Source of the DNA: F1-80-MAGs062 sp046345315
GTDB lineage: Bacteria; Planctomycetota; Planctomycetia; Planctomycetales; Planctomycetaceae
Reading direction: 5' to 3'
NCBI GenBank assembly: GCA_046345315.1
Contig: JBKDKA010000068.1
Location: 1-64,000, forward strand
Length of the DNA stretch: 64,000 nucleotides
Below are positions 1 to 9,146 of this stretch, in pieces (within the stretch, counting starts at the first letter, position 1; the number at the start of each line of letters is the position of its first letter). Below the pieces are notes generated by a model. The model ran no database searches. It saw only the letters and a list, made by a program, of their open reading frames with translations, and was not told the DNA's origin. Position numbers and translations under genes: made by a program.

Positions 1-419
1 GCGTGGAGCAGCTCAGCGGCGGCACACGAGAGCAGCTGTTTCTGTCCATTCGATTCGCCCTTGTGCGTGAGTTTGCTCGACGGGGCGTGGAACTGCCTCT
101 CGTCATGGACGATCTCTTCGTCAACTTCGATCAGGAACGTACTGACGCCGCTGCAGACTGCCTGATTGAAATCGCCGCGGAAGGCCAGCAGGTGCTCTTC
201 TTCACCTGCCACGAACACCTGGCTCATCTGTTTCAGAAGAAGCACATCGAACCGCTGTGGCTGCCTGGTCATCGAGTGGCAGTGGACCTTCATCGCCCGG
301 AACACGAAGCAGCAGCCGAATCTGCCGGCGGCACCTCAGTGGCCACTGCGGTGCTTGTCGCGAATTCAGACGAACTCTTCGACGATGCGGCTGCTTCAGA
401 ACGAAACGGAGATTCCTGA
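1..419 (+). CDS. YhaN-like AAA/SMC-type ATPase, C-terminal fragment
   Basis: This is the 3' end of a gene whose start lies before the window; the reading frame is open from the first bases. The fragment carries the closing half of an ABC/SMC-type nucleotide-binding fold: an LSGGT signature, a Walker B strand ending in Asp-Asp (LPLVMDDLFVNFD) and an H-loop-like FFTCHEH. The order and the DDLFVNFD wording match the YhaN/RecF-SbcC-like family of coiled-coil ATPases thought to act on DNA. In such proteins the N-terminal Walker A half and a long coiled coil precede this piece. The last 45 residues are Ala/Glu-rich and look like an unstructured tail. It converges with the reductase gene on the other strand. 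The precise function is unknown. Confidence 0.8.
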   Translation, partial: VEQLSGGTREQLFLSIRFALVREFARRGVELPLVMDDLFVNFDQERTDAAADCLIEIAAEGQQVLFFTCHEHLAHLFQKKHIEPLWLPGHRVAVDLHRPEHEAAAESAGGTSVATAVLVANSDELFDDAAASERNGDS

Positions 420-505
420 AAGATCTGAGCAGCGCATCAGCGTCGGACGGACTCCGCGTGATCCCCCCCTTGCGGGATGACTATCACCTGCAGGACTGAA
501 ATCCA

Positions 506-1387
506 TCAGAGTTCTTCACCGCCGGAGACATGGAGAATCTCTCCGGTGATGAATCGGGATTTCAGAAGAAAGTGAATTGCGTCGCAGACGTCACCTGGGG
601 ATCCGGTACGTTTCAGAGGAATGGACTCAATCGCTCGCTGCTGATGCCAGTTACTGCGATCCTCCGGAGGAAGAATGGCCCCCGGAGCAATACCATTGAC
701 CTGAATTCCCGGTGCCAGCTGCTGCGCCAGACTTTTGGTGACACTGGCCAGAGCAGCTTTGCTTGCGGTATAGATCAGATGATCCGGTCCCGGTCGTTGA
801 GCACGCCAGTCGAGAATATTGATGATGTGCCCCGGCTCTCCTTCGGCAAGCTGCCGGATAAACTGCTGCGCCAGAAAGACCGGGGCAAGCAGATTGACAC
901 TCAGATGCACATTGCAGTGGTAGGCATCGATCCATGGAAGTGCACGATCCTGAAAGACTGCCGCGCTGTTGATCAGAACGGACACCGGGCCGAGCTTCTC
1001 CGCAGCCTGAAACACAGCGGCTGCAGCAGCTCGCGGCTCCCGAAGATCCGCCGACACCGCCACTGCACGGCCGCCTTCGGACCGAATGCGATTGACCAGC
1101 ACCGATGCTTCCACAGCGGATGTTCCGTGGTGAACGACGACTGCATATCCATGACGAGCCAGTGACAGAGCGATTTCGCTGCCAACCCGTCGAGCAGCTC
1201 CCGTGACGACGGCGACCTTTGATCCTGCTTCAGGATCTGCGGCCGGAGATCCGGCGATTTGTAATGCTTCCGAATGCAACTGTTCAGACTTCAGACTCGG
1301 CAACACCGCCTCGGTCCCGGCAGTCTCCGCGAAAGGACTGATGTCGGCAGATGGTTCCGGTGTCGGATCGGGCGTCGAGGCTGTCAT
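506..1387 (-). CDS. SDR-family NAD(P)H oxidoreductase (pteridine reductase-like)
   Basis: A classical short-chain dehydrogenase/reductase. It has a Rossmann glycine motif TGAARRVG, an NSAAVF segment in place of the usual NNAG, the catalytic YTASK (YxxxK) pair and a PGAILPP loop. The arginines in the nucleotide motif favour NADPH, and the wording is closest to FolM/PTR1-type pteridine reductases; the substrate is not proven. The frame is open up to 1477, but the ATG at 1387 is preferred because the longer version would run through the terminator hairpin at 1443-1475. With this start the protein is 293 residues, with a Pro/Glu-rich, probably disordered leader of about 55 residues before the enzyme fold. 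It lies downstream of the sigma factor gene but is separated from it by that terminator. Confidence 0.85.
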   Translation of the reverse strand: MTASTPDPTPEPSADISPFAETAGTEAVLPSLKSEQLHSEALQIAGSPAADPEAGSKVAVVTGAARRVGSEIALSLARHGYAVVVHHGTSAVEASVLVNRIRSEGGRAVAVSADLREPRAAAAAVFQAAEKLGPVSVLINSAAVFQDRALPWIDAYHCNVHLSVNLLAPVFLAQQFIRQLAEGEPGHIINILDWRAQRPGPDHLIYTASKAALASVTKSLAQQLAPGIQVNGIAPGAILPPEDRSNWHQQRAIESIPLKRTGSPGDVCDAIHFLLKSRFITGEILHVSGGEEL

Positions 1388-1442
1388 GTAATCACGCAGA
1401 TCAGAGTCTGTACCCACTGAATTCACACAACATAAAGACGAC

Positions 1443-1475
1443 GAAAGCCCGGTTGCTGGAACGCACCGGGCTTTC
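1443..1475 (-). terminator. Terminator-like hairpin after the group-2 sigma factor gene
   Basis: Eleven-base-pair perfect inverted repeat (GAAAGCCCGGT / ACCGGGCTTTC) with an 11-nt loop, about 80 nt after the stop of the sigma factor gene on the minus strand. There is no strong T-run after it, so it is a weaker intrinsic terminator or an mRNA 3' stabiliser. Confidence 0.6.
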
Positions 1476-1555
1476 ATGAACTTCGTTGCGGACAGTGTAC
1501 GGTCGACAGTGTCTGCAGAAGGTCTGATGACTTTTTCGTGTCAGTCCGGCGGTCG

Positions 1556-2401
1556 TTATGTCTCTCCGCTCAGACTTCGATACAGTTTGCGAAGAGCTTC
1601 GCTTTCAATCTGACGAACTCGTTCCCGAGTCAGTCCCATTGATTCGCCGATTTCCTTCAGCGTTCGAGGCTCACTGTCATCCAGACCGAATCGCATCCGC
1701 AGAATCGTAGCTTCGCGGGGGTCCATTTCATCCAGCAGCCGGAACACATGAATCAGGTTGTCTGAGTTGATCAGCTCGTCTTCCGGACCGCGGAAGCGAT
1801 CATCCGGAACGATCTCACCAAGTGACATGCCTCCCTCTTCCTGTTCCGACTGGGGAGCCGCGTTATACAGCGTAATGGCCTTCTTGACAATTCGCAGCTT
1901 CTTTCGGGGAATTCCGAGTTCCCGGGCAATATCCTCGGCGGTTGGCTGATGGTTCAGTTCTTCTGCCAGCTTCGCAGAGGCTCGACGCCATTTGGACAGG
2001 AGTTCCACCATATAAGCTGGAATACGGATGGTCTTGGCGGAATTGACCAGAGCTCGTTTGATGGACTGCTTGATCCAGTAACTTGCGTAAGTACTGAATC
2101 GTGTGTTCATATTCGGGTCGAAGCCTTCGACCGCCCGCAGAAGACCGAGATTTCCTTCTTCGATCAGGTCCTGCAGCGGTAAGCCCTTCCCGACATATCC
2201 ACGGGCGATGTTCACAACCAGTCGCAGGTTGGCTCGCACCATCCGATCCCTGGCAGCACTGTCGCCATCGGAGATTCGATTGGACAGCTCTTTTTCGTCA
2301 TTTGCAGTCAACAACGCAGTTTCATTGATCTCCCGAAGATAGGTTTCGAGTGGGGTCTGCAGTCGAGAGGAAACTCGTTTCTTCCGGGTTGTCTGATTCA
2401 T
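1556..2401 (-). CDS. RNA polymerase sigma-70 family factor, group 2-like
   Basis: A 281-residue sigma-70 protein with region 1.2 (TPLETYLREI), region 2 (NLRLVVNIARGYVGKGLPLQDLIEEG, then YASYWIKQSIKRAL for promoter melting and -10 binding), region 3 and region 4 ending in a helix-turn-helix (LTRERVRQIESEALRKL). It lacks region 1.1 and the non-conserved insertion, unlike the primary factor encoded at 25350-26996. It is therefore best read as an alternative, non-essential group 2 (RpoS/SigB-like) factor directing RNA polymerase to a subset of promoters. It is probably monocistronic, being followed by a hairpin. The inducing condition cannot be told from the sequence. Confidence 0.92.
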   Translation of the reverse strand: MNQTTRKKRVSSRLQTPLETYLREINETALLTANDEKELSNRISDGDSAARDRMVRANLRLVVNIARGYVGKGLPLQDLIEEGNLGLLRAVEGFDPNMNTRFSTYASYWIKQSIKRALVNSAKTIRIPAYMVELLSKWRRASAKLAEELNHQPTAEDIARELGIPRKKLRIVKKAITLYNAAPQSEQEEGGMSLGEIVPDDRFRGPEDELINSDNLIHVFRLLDEMDPREATILRMRFGLDDSEPRTLKEIGESMGLTRERVRQIESEALRKLYRSLSGET

Positions 2402-2751
2402 GCGTAACAGCCTGTCGAAATGGATCGCGGTGCACTATTGAGGGAGCCTCAGATTTATCGTCGCTCCAGGGGATGTGGTTCAGACGGATACCTGCAGATT
2501 CTGCCGGAGAGATCTGATCGTCCCTGCGTGACTGAGGAATTCCGATCCGGTGCAGAACCGGAGTATTCGTCCCGTCCGGCATGACCTCCAGCAACCGAGA
2601 ATCCTGGTTTCATAAAACAGAAACTTACGTGAACGCTTTGTTTTTCAGGCAAGGCCTCGAAACTCCTGAGGGATTTCAGGACTGCGAATTCTGTGAAGAG
2701 GCAGAGGTCGATACGTCAGCCCTGTCGACACTTCGAATCACTCAACGACGA
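2402..2751. other. Intergenic region, no gene recognised
   Basis: About 350 nt between the stop of the PilZ-like gene and the start of the sigma factor gene, both on minus. It should hold the promoter of the sigma gene. Short frames occur on both strands but none shows a ribosome-binding site or a recognisable protein. Confidence 0.5.
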
Positions 2752-3534
2752 TCAGTGGACAGGCTGAAGAGAATCGGTCGAACAACCAGCTCCATCATTC
2801 AGGAAACGATCCGGATCTGAATGCTGAGTCAACAGCATGTCCAGTGTTTCACCGGTTGAAATGACCTGCGACTGCTCCTGATGATCGATATGCAGTGCAA
2901 CAAGATTTCCGAACATTCGAGGCAGATCCCGGCCACGCTGACCAGCCACACTGCAACCAGCGGAGTACTTGTCGTCTGCCGCTCGACACCATTCAACTTT
3001 GCCGTGAATGACCGTTCGATCACTCGTACCAGCAGAACTGAAAAGCGAAAACTGGTCGCCTGGTTGCGCGGCGTCCTTAAGCATCAACCTCATTCCGTTG
3101 ATGGAATAACTGGAAACGTGTACCGGCGAAAGCTGACCTGAACGTTCCCAGAGCACCCACGCCTTCCAGTCGCAGTCGTAACGCAGCTGACTTCGCAGGT
3201 CTTCCGAACCACGGTCTGTCAGGTGAGCCGGAAGGGGCTGACTCAGAAATGCTCCGATTCGCCAGCCCATTCGACCGGCTCGGCAGTAGTGAACAACCGC
3301 CTGCCCATAACAGACCGATCTGATCGGCTCGGTAAACAGTGCCAGTTTCAGAGTCGTACCATACCTGAGAAGTCGATCGGTCTCGAACTGAAGATCGAGT
3401 CTCGCCACCTGGACGGAGGCAGTCACGATCGGTGTGCCGTCTGAAAGACACGCGGACATCCGAAAGTCCTGCAGTCTGATGCTGCTGACGCCCGGAAACT
3501 GCCTATCTTGAGTTGTCGATTTTCCTGTCGTCAT
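2752..3534 (-). CDS. PilZ-like domain protein
   Basis: A 260-residue soluble protein without signal peptide or membrane helix. The middle part (about residues 110-205) reads like a PilZ domain: an Arg-containing segment (LRSQLRYDC), then VHVSSYSINGMRL, equivalent to the family's (D/N)xSxxG strand with Ser in place of Asp/Asn, and later GKVEWCR...YSAGCSV, like the closing strand. The N-terminal half (about residues 25-105) may be a related beta-barrel. PilZ domains bind cyclic di-GMP and pass the signal to motility, envelope or polysaccharide machinery. The imperfect motif makes ligand binding uncertain. The ATG at 3534 has only a weak Shine-Dalgarno. A second PilZ-type protein is at 50302-50853. 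Confidence 0.65.
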   Translation of the reverse strand: MTTGKSTTQDRQFPGVSSIRLQDFRMSACLSDGTPIVTASVQVARLDLQFETDRLLRYGTTLKLALFTEPIRSVCYGQAVVHYCRAGRMGWRIGAFLSQPLPAHLTDRGSEDLRSQLRYDCDWKAWVLWERSGQLSPVHVSSYSINGMRLMLKDAAQPGDQFSLFSSAGTSDRTVIHGKVEWCRAADDKYSAGCSVAGQRGRDLPRMFGNLVALHIDHQEQSQVISTGETLDMLLTQHSDPDRFLNDGAGCSTDSLQPVH

Positions 3535-3982
3535 GGCACTTGCTTACTGCAGACGTTCGAATCCCATATGGATCCGGTATCGATGGACTGCCAGAGGTCC
3601 TGAACCACGACCTGAGCGAATCTCCGGAAAACTTTTCTGAACAGGAAAATTGTTTCGTTTCTCCCCCCTGACGGGATTGCTCCTGTCCGTCCGATTTCTC
3701 CGATCGGACCGGTTCAGAAGCAGGCAGACCGTCACCTGAACGGTGCGGCGACAACTCTCGAGAATCACGGTCATCGGGATTGAGGACGCAAACAGAAAAA
3801 TATGGTGATTCAGGAGGTTTCGGAAAGATGATCCATCGGGTTATAGCGATTCTGCGACTTGTATCAGTTATACCAGCGGAATCTGAAAGGCACCGTCTGT
3901 CTGAGATCGATACAGAAAAAGATCATGAGGCAGTGTCATTTCTGAGTTTCGCTTTCTATGACTCTCAGAGGTTTTCACCGAT
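3535..3982. other. Intergenic region between divergent genes
   Basis: About 450 nt between the start of the PilZ-like gene (minus) and the LEPR-motif gene (plus), so it should contain both promoters. Overlapping frames of 68-83 codons occur here but lack a ribosome-binding site and family resemblance. Confidence 0.5.
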
Positions 3983-5275
3983 ATGAATCTGTCAGAGACT
4001 GACCCGACCTTCGAGGTCGATGAAACAGGCATCGTCAGGACCGCAGCATCTCTGAAGAGCCGAGCCCACGGACATCGACGACGAATTCGCGGACTGAACT
4101 GCTGTTCCGATCTGATGGAACACCGAATCGTTCTTTCGGCGACACTCGCAGCGGCATTCTCCATGGATGTCGCGCCTGGTGGCGGACATGACTCCACAGC
4201 CAGCTCACTTCGATCAGAGGATCACGAAACGACCGTTCAGATCCAGATGGCTCAGATGCAGTCCGACCTGGTTTCGAGAGAATCGGTTACGGAAGACTTC
4301 ATGGGTCCTCAGTCTGCTGCCGAAGATCGCGGAGATCAGTACGGATTTGAGAACGACGCTGTGTATGGTTCCCGTTCCGAAAGTGTCGCGGTCGGTCCCA
4401 TCGCTCGCCACGAAGTGTTCGGTCCACGTGCTCTGATGAGGCTGCTCGCCCCTCATGAAGACGCTTCGGTTCCGGGGCCGATAATAAAGGCCGATGCCGT
4501 CGTGTCCGATTCCGAGATGCTCCCCGTAAAGAATCCTCAATCGATTTCATCGGATACCGCAGTGTTCCGCGGCACAACCTCCGGATTTCGAGTTCCCGGG
4601 TCAGCGGACGCGATGGGAATCCTGAAATCACTCGCATTGCGGAATGGCCGTGAAGACGCCAGCTCCCATCCGCATCAGAAACCGGCTCTGGCGACACAAC
4701 GGGAATTCGCCGGAACAAATCGATCCGGCAGAGTCGCAACGATTGCAGTTCCTGCTGCGAACTCCGATTCGCAGAGGAAGGCGGACTCCGAAAGCAAGCC
4801 GTCAGCCGGCGAATCATCGGTTGCTGAGACCAATTTCGCGGAGCCCGACGTCATTCAAACTGACGTATCTCTTGTGGGGGGAGTTCTTGCATCTCCTGAC
4901 AACACAAGCCGGAAACGAGGCGTCATTAGAGACCGTTTTGCTTCCCCTCGCATTGTGAAGCACCAGAACACAGTGAAACATCAGAATACTGTGAAGCACC
5001 AGGACAAGGTGACACAGGTCCGACATGAACAGCCGGATTCCGAAGTGCGCGAGGTGCACGAAACATCCGAGCACAATGTCCCCGGGACGAAGTTCTCTCG
5101 CTCCGACATTGTCGAGATTGAAATTCGTCCCGGTCGACAGAAAAGCGCAATCAGACACGCTACGGACGACTCAATGATGCCCACAAAGGATCGCGCTCGA
5201 CAGCGAGAAGGATCGCTGCGATCGACGGATTCGAAAAACGCTGTCAGCAGCTACCAACATCCAGAGAGCCCGTAA
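3983..5275 (+). CDS. Surface/secreted protein with LEPR-like N-terminal motif
   Basis: A 430-residue protein with no enzyme motif. Near residue 45 it has LMEHRIVLSATLAAAF, resembling the LEPRxLLSA motif that planctomycetes carry at the N-terminus of many large exported proteins, here in a diverged form. The rest is low-complexity, Ser/Glu/Arg-rich and probably disordered, with a short tandem repeat near residues 315-330 (KHQNTV, KHQNTV, KHQDKV). No cohesin, dockerin, LamG or cadherin-like domain is visible, whereas most LEPR proteins are much larger and carry such domains. The ATG at 3983 has only a distant AGAGG. Inferred: an exported or envelope protein of unknown role. The coding assignment rests mainly on the N-terminal motif and the long open frame. 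Confidence 0.65.
   Translation: MNLSETDPTFEVDETGIVRTAASLKSRAHGHRRRIRGLNCCSDLMEHRIVLSATLAAAFSMDVAPGGGHDSTASSLRSEDHETTVQIQMAQMQSDLVSRESVTEDFMGPQSAAEDRGDQYGFENDAVYGSRSESVAVGPIARHEVFGPRALMRLLAPHEDASVPGPIIKADAVVSDSEMLPVKNPQSISSDTAVFRGTTSGFRVPGSADAMGILKSLALRNGREDASSHPHQKPALATQREFAGTNRSGRVATIAVPAANSDSQRKADSESKPSAGESSVAETNFAEPDVIQTDVSLVGGVLASPDNTSRKRGVIRDRFASPRIVKHQNTVKHQNTVKHQDKVTQVRHEQPDSEVREVHETSEHNVPGTKFSRSDIVEIEIRPGRQKSAIRHATDDSMMPTKDRARQREGSLRSTDSKNAVSSYQHPESP
4963..4998 (+). repeat. Short tandem repeat inside the LEPR-motif gene
   Basis: Three imperfect repeats of a 6-codon unit (GTGAAGCACCAGAACACA and variants) encode KHQNTV/KHQNTV/KHQDKV. It is probably a slippage-prone linker. Confidence 0.7.
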
Positions 5276-5366
5276 GCGTCACTTCCACAGATTCGACCTC
5301 AACAGGCCGAATGACGACGGCGCCGGTTTGAACGTCAAGTCAGCTCACCCAAAGATGCTGCTGCGG

Positions 5367-5978
5367 TCAGGGCACGGGAACGTTCAGCATTCTGAGATCA
5401 GAAATGAGCTGTTCTGTGGTTGTGTACTGATGCGCATGAATTCCGAACGTTCGAGCCTTTTCGATATACGGCAGAATGTCGTCGGTATAAAAGCATTTAT
5501 CCGGGGGGCATTCGGCCTTTCGAAGTGCCGCTTCAAAAATTGCTGATTCGGGCTTCAATACTCCCACTTCGAATGACGTCACTCGATCGTCCATGTATCT
5601 CAGAACGTCGAATCGTTCTTCAATGAATCTCAGATGCGTGATGCTCGTGTTGGAAAGCAGCACCAGGCGAACTCCCGATGACTTCAGTTTCTGCAGCACA
5701 GAAACAATGGAATCATTGAGACAGAAAATATCAGCGGCTGCAATTCTCAGCTGTTCCGGATCAATCGAGCGACCTGCTGCAAGAGACAGGTCCCGCTGAA
5801 ACTGCTCCTCCGTCATTTCACCCCGCTCCATCGCCCATTGACGTCCCTCTTCGATCAGATATTGTCTGACTCGGTCCAGCGGCCACTGACAAAGAGCAGC
5901 GATGTTGTCACACATTTTCTCGTGCGAGAAATGGACAAGCACATTGCCCATATCAAAAAAACAGGTTCTGATTGTCAT
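5367..5978 (-). CDS. HAD-superfamily hydrolase, subfamily IA (YihX-like phosphatase)
   Basis: A 203-residue haloacid dehalogenase-fold protein. Motif I is FFDMGNVLVHF (nucleophile Asp; the second Asp of DxD is replaced by Gly, as in YihX-type alpha-glucose-1-phosphatases, whose motif reads DxGNV). Motif II is LLSNTS, motif III the Lys in VLKPE and motif IV YTDDI. A helical cap domain lies between motifs I and II (about residues 15-85). Members cleave phosphate from small sugar phosphates in the cytoplasm; the actual substrate cannot be read off. It lies downstream of the sulfatase gene on the same strand, separated by about 50 nt, so co-transcription is possible. Confidence 0.85.
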   Translation of the reverse strand: MTIRTCFFDMGNVLVHFSHEKMCDNIAALCQWPLDRVRQYLIEEGRQWAMERGEMTEEQFQRDLSLAAGRSIDPEQLRIAAADIFCLNDSIVSVLQKLKSSGVRLVLLSNTSITHLRFIEERFDVLRYMDDRVTSFEVGVLKPESAIFEAALRKAECPPDKCFYTDDILPYIEKARTFGIHAHQYTTTEQLISDLRMLNVPVP

Positions 5979-6031
5979 GTTGGCAGCTGGCTTTCGGGAG
6001 ATGGAATGTCCTGATCGGCACGACGACGTCG

Positions 6032-7600
6032 TCAGAACCCCGGGAATACGCGAAGTGGAATGCCCTTTTCACGAACCTGACGCTCGTAGAGCTCGTGATA
6101 CGGACGAACGGGTGACATCGCCGCCGATTCATTGACCATCAGCGAACGTGTCGATTTCCACCATTCATCATAAGCTTCTCGCATCTGTTTCGCGACTTCC
6201 GGGTAGTCAGCAATGACATTCGTTGTCTGCTCCGGATCGTTCGTCATATCGAAGAGAAACGTATCGTTCACGAATCGAAAACGACTGTTCCTGACGGCAA
6301 ACTGCTTCCACTGGAATTCATCCGGATTACTCCCGACCGGCCAGCGGCCGAGGTGAGTGAACAGCATTCGATCAGTCCATTCAGCATTCGGGTTGTGAAG
6401 AAGCGGCAGGAGGCTTCTGCCTTCCACCTGATTCTGAGGAAGTTCTGCCCCGGTGAGTTCCGCGAGTGTCGGAAGGAGATCGATGTGTGCAGCCAGCTGA
6501 TGAACCTCCTGCCCGGGTTTCAGATGACCATCCCACCTCACGAAGAAAGGAACACGCACGCCGCCTTCATCGACACTTGCCTTCAGTCCCTTCATTCCTG
6601 CGTTGTAAACAGTCATTGGAACTTCGTCTGACTGCCTGCCGATCACTGTTCCCGGTGTCCCCAGAGAACCGCCGGCCATTCCATTGTCTGACATAAAGAT
6701 GATGACGGTGTTCTTCAGCAGTTCCCGAGATTTCAGAAATGTCAGCAGCCGCACGATGTTCTGATCAATATTCTCGATCATCCCGTAGAACCCTGCCTGA
6801 TCCTCTGTCATCCCGCATTTCAGAAACCTTGCGCGACTTTCATCCGGCGCGTGGTACGGAGAATGGGGCGCATTCGTGGCAATGTGTGCAAAAAATGGCC
6901 GACCGCTTTCGTTCATCTGACTGATCCAGGTCGTTGCGGCCTGAAAGAAGACATCGGTGCAGAACCCCTTTGTTTTCACAAAGGATCCGTTATGTCGAAC
7001 GACAGGATCGAAATACGAGTTCCCCGGGACATCGGCACAACTGCAGTCGTATGCCTGCCCGATTCCTCCTGCACCGTGAATAAATGACTCGTCAAATCCC
7101 CGCCGATGAGGTTGATACTGTTCTTCGTCACCGAGATGCCATTTTCCGAAAATCCCTGACGTGTATCCGACTCGAGCCAGCATCTGCGGAAGAATTTCAG
7201 CCTGCAGCGTCAGACGCTCCCGTTCAAGAATCGTATGAGTGACTCCATTCCTCATATCGTGTCGTCCTGTCATCAGTGCCGCTCGGGTTGGCGAACACGT
7301 CGGACAGACAAGAAATCGCGTGAACCGAGTTGATGTATCGTGCAGTTCGTTCATTCCGGGCGTCTTCAACCACGGATGCCCATGTCGTTCGATCGGAGCA
7401 TACCCCTGATCGTCGGTGATGATCAGGATGATATTGGGGGGCGACGAGCGATTCGATTCAGACGTTGCCGACGGAAGTGTCTGAGCCTGCCGACTCACTT
7501 CAGCGCCGTCAGCGCCAGCGAGCACTGCTGTTGCGAACAGAATCAGGAAAGAAACGACGTCGATCAGATCACAACATCCGGCCTGCAGCCGTAACGTCAT
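6032..7600 (-). CDS. Secreted formylglycine-dependent sulfatase
   Basis: Type I sulfatase of 522 residues. The ATG at 7600 is chosen because AAGGAGA stands seven bases upstream and the protein then begins with a signal peptide (hydrophobic stretch VVSFLILFATAVLA at residues 15-28); the longer frame to 7708 lacks this. The N-terminal metal site is IIITDDQG (Asp63/Asp64 region), and the catalytic cysteine is Cys102 in CSPTR, the motif oxidised to formylglycine. A later DNG and HIDLLPTLAELTG belong to the conserved core. It hydrolyses sulfate esters, probably of algal or animal polysaccharides, in the periplasm or outside the cell. Planctomycetes carry many such genes. No maturation enzyme or glycosidase is adjacent, so the substrate is unknown. 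Confidence 0.93.
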   Translation of the reverse strand: MTLRLQAGCCDLIDVVSFLILFATAVLAGADGAEVSRQAQTLPSATSESNRSSPPNIILIITDDQGYAPIERHGHPWLKTPGMNELHDTSTRFTRFLVCPTCSPTRAALMTGRHDMRNGVTHTILERERLTLQAEILPQMLARVGYTSGIFGKWHLGDEEQYQPHRRGFDESFIHGAGGIGQAYDCSCADVPGNSYFDPVVRHNGSFVKTKGFCTDVFFQAATTWISQMNESGRPFFAHIATNAPHSPYHAPDESRARFLKCGMTEDQAGFYGMIENIDQNIVRLLTFLKSRELLKNTVIIFMSDNGMAGGSLGTPGTVIGRQSDEVPMTVYNAGMKGLKASVDEGGVRVPFFVRWDGHLKPGQEVHQLAAHIDLLPTLAELTGAELPQNQVEGRSLLPLLHNPNAEWTDRMLFTHLGRWPVGSNPDEFQWKQFAVRNSRFRFVNDTFLFDMTNDPEQTTNVIADYPEVAKQMREAYDEWWKSTRSLMVNESAAMSPVRPYHELYERQVREKGIPLRVFPGF

Positions 7601-7683
7601 TTCAGGTCTCCTTCGATTGTGCCATGTCGTCAGGTAGCGGCGTGCAGCAGTTGGACCATGTCGTTCTTTTCTGCATGCAAAAG

Positions 7684-7720
7684 GAAAAAGCTTTCGGAAT
7701 GATACCACTCCGAAAGCTTT
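7684..7720 (-). terminator. Intrinsic terminator of the desaturase gene
   Basis: Twelve-bp stem (AAAGCTTTCGGA / TCCGAAAGCTTT, arms 7687-7698 and 7709-7720) with a 10-nt loop. Read on the minus strand it is followed by TTTTTCCTTTT. It sits just after the stop of the desaturase gene, separating it from the sulfatase gene. Confidence 0.9.
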
Positions 7721-7764
7721 CTGTTGAACTCACAGACACCGATCTCCGGCGCCGGAAACATGTT

Positions 7765-8808
7765 TTATGCAGCGACTTCCTGTTCACTCTCGGAGCCAGC
7801 TGCAACAGCTCCCGCAGCTATACCCAGCTCGTCCGGACTTTCGTCCGCTGCTTCGCGTCCTTTCGGCAGTCGATCTTTCACGTCATAGGCCTGACCAATC
7901 GCACGCAGGAACTGGATTGACCACCACGTGATGTCTACTTCCCACCATTTGTGACCGGCAGGGGCGATGGACGGATGAGCGTGGTGGTTGTTGTGCCACC
8001 CCTCACCGTAAGCCAGAATAGCCACCCACCAGAGATTGCGTGAATGGTCGCGAGTGTCATAGTTCCGATAACCCCAGAGATGTGTTGCTGAATTCACAAA
8101 CCAGGTGCTGTGATAAGCAAACACCATTCGAACACACATTCCCCAGACGACGAATGATGCTGCCATCGGCCAGCCACCGGCCAGCCAGCCGGCTGCAAGC
8201 AGTGTGAGTCCGCCACCCCACAGCCAGAGTGCAAACGTCTTCTCGAAGAACTGCATCATCGGGCGCTCAACGAGTTCCGGAACATAGCGACGAAACAGGA
8301 CTCGGGAATTCTCCGTGCTGCGTTTCGGGAACAGCCAGAGAATATGTGACCACCAGGGACCAACAACGATCGGTGAATGCGGATCTCCCGGATGGTCTGA
8401 TTTCTGATGATGCAGACGGTGAGTTGCAGCCCAGGTCAGTGGGGAACCCTCACCAGAAAGACAACCCGAGAGCAGAACGGCAAATTCTGCCGGTTTCCTG
8501 AGCTTCATCGATTTGTGTGCGAGATAACGATGGTAGCCAAGACAGATACCAATGCTGCAGGTCAACCAGTGCAGAGCCACACACAGACCCAGGCCTGCCC
8601 AGGTGAAACAAAACGGTGCTGCCAGTGCACCAACATGAATACCGATCAGAAACAGCGTCACAACCCAGTCGACATTGTTCCAGCGAAGTTGATCCTGATG
8701 AAATGAACGCAGAAGTTCTTCGTTGTCCTGGATGGCCTGAAGTCGACGAGCATCGCCACCTGTCGGGCGACGTTCAGACACAGGTGAAGGTACTGCAAGA
8801 CTCGACAT
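7765..8808 (-). CDS. Acyl-CoA/fatty acid desaturase, membrane-bound di-iron type
   Basis: A 347-residue integral membrane desaturase. The three histidine boxes are present in order: HRYLAHKS (HxxxxH), HRLHHQKSD (HxxHH) and HNNHHAHPS (HxxHH), the ligands of the di-iron centre. Hydrophobic segments precede the first box (VVTLFLIGIHVGALAAPF...) and lie between the second and third (GGGLTLLAAGWLAGGW). It should introduce a delta-9 type double bond into membrane acyl chains, adjusting fluidity. The frame is open to 8943, but the ATG at 8808 has a good GGAAGGTGAG Shine-Dalgarno and removes a non-conserved leader. A terminator follows directly, so it is likely transcribed alone. Confidence 0.92.
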   Translation of the reverse strand: MSSLAVPSPVSERRPTGGDARRLQAIQDNEELLRSFHQDQLRWNNVDWVVTLFLIGIHVGALAAPFCFTWAGLGLCVALHWLTCSIGICLGYHRYLAHKSMKLRKPAEFAVLLSGCLSGEGSPLTWAATHRLHHQKSDHPGDPHSPIVVGPWWSHILWLFPKRSTENSRVLFRRYVPELVERPMMQFFEKTFALWLWGGGLTLLAAGWLAGGWPMAASFVVWGMCVRMVFAYHSTWFVNSATHLWGYRNYDTRDHSRNLWWVAILAYGEGWHNNHHAHPSIAPAGHKWWEVDITWWSIQFLRAIGQAYDVKDRLPKGREAADESPDELGIAAGAVAAGSESEQEVAA

Positions 8809-9146
8809 AAACTCACCTTCCGCGAGCAAAGATTTACTGAAAAGGCTGCCGTTGATGTTTTTCGGCCGCTTTCCGATGTCCGCAGATACATCAAAGGACA
8901 TCACCGATGCAGGAACCCTACGCTGATCATCGACGCTCGGCAATGCGGGACAGTCGGGGGGCCGTCAAACCGTTGTCAAAGATTTGTCAACGCCGCAACT
9001 CCTGTAACGAAAGCATGTTACAGCGTTAACGCCAGCATCTTCTCTGGATGTTTTTTCTGAGAACCGGTCGGCTTTGACAGTCCTTCCCGCCGAAACTGCG
9101 ATGAAGCGTATCCGGGGGCAGTTTGTCGCCGCATCGATGACATCCG
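8809..9146. other. Intergenic region, promoter side of the desaturase gene
   Basis: About 340 nt between the CobW-like gene and the desaturase start, both on minus. The reading frame upstream of the preferred desaturase start remains open to 8943. Otherwise nothing recognisable. Confidence 0.45.

Noticed and set aside
1388..1477. N-terminal extension of the SDR gene up to 1477
   Set aside because: It would translate through the terminator hairpin at 1443-1475 and has no ribosome-binding site.
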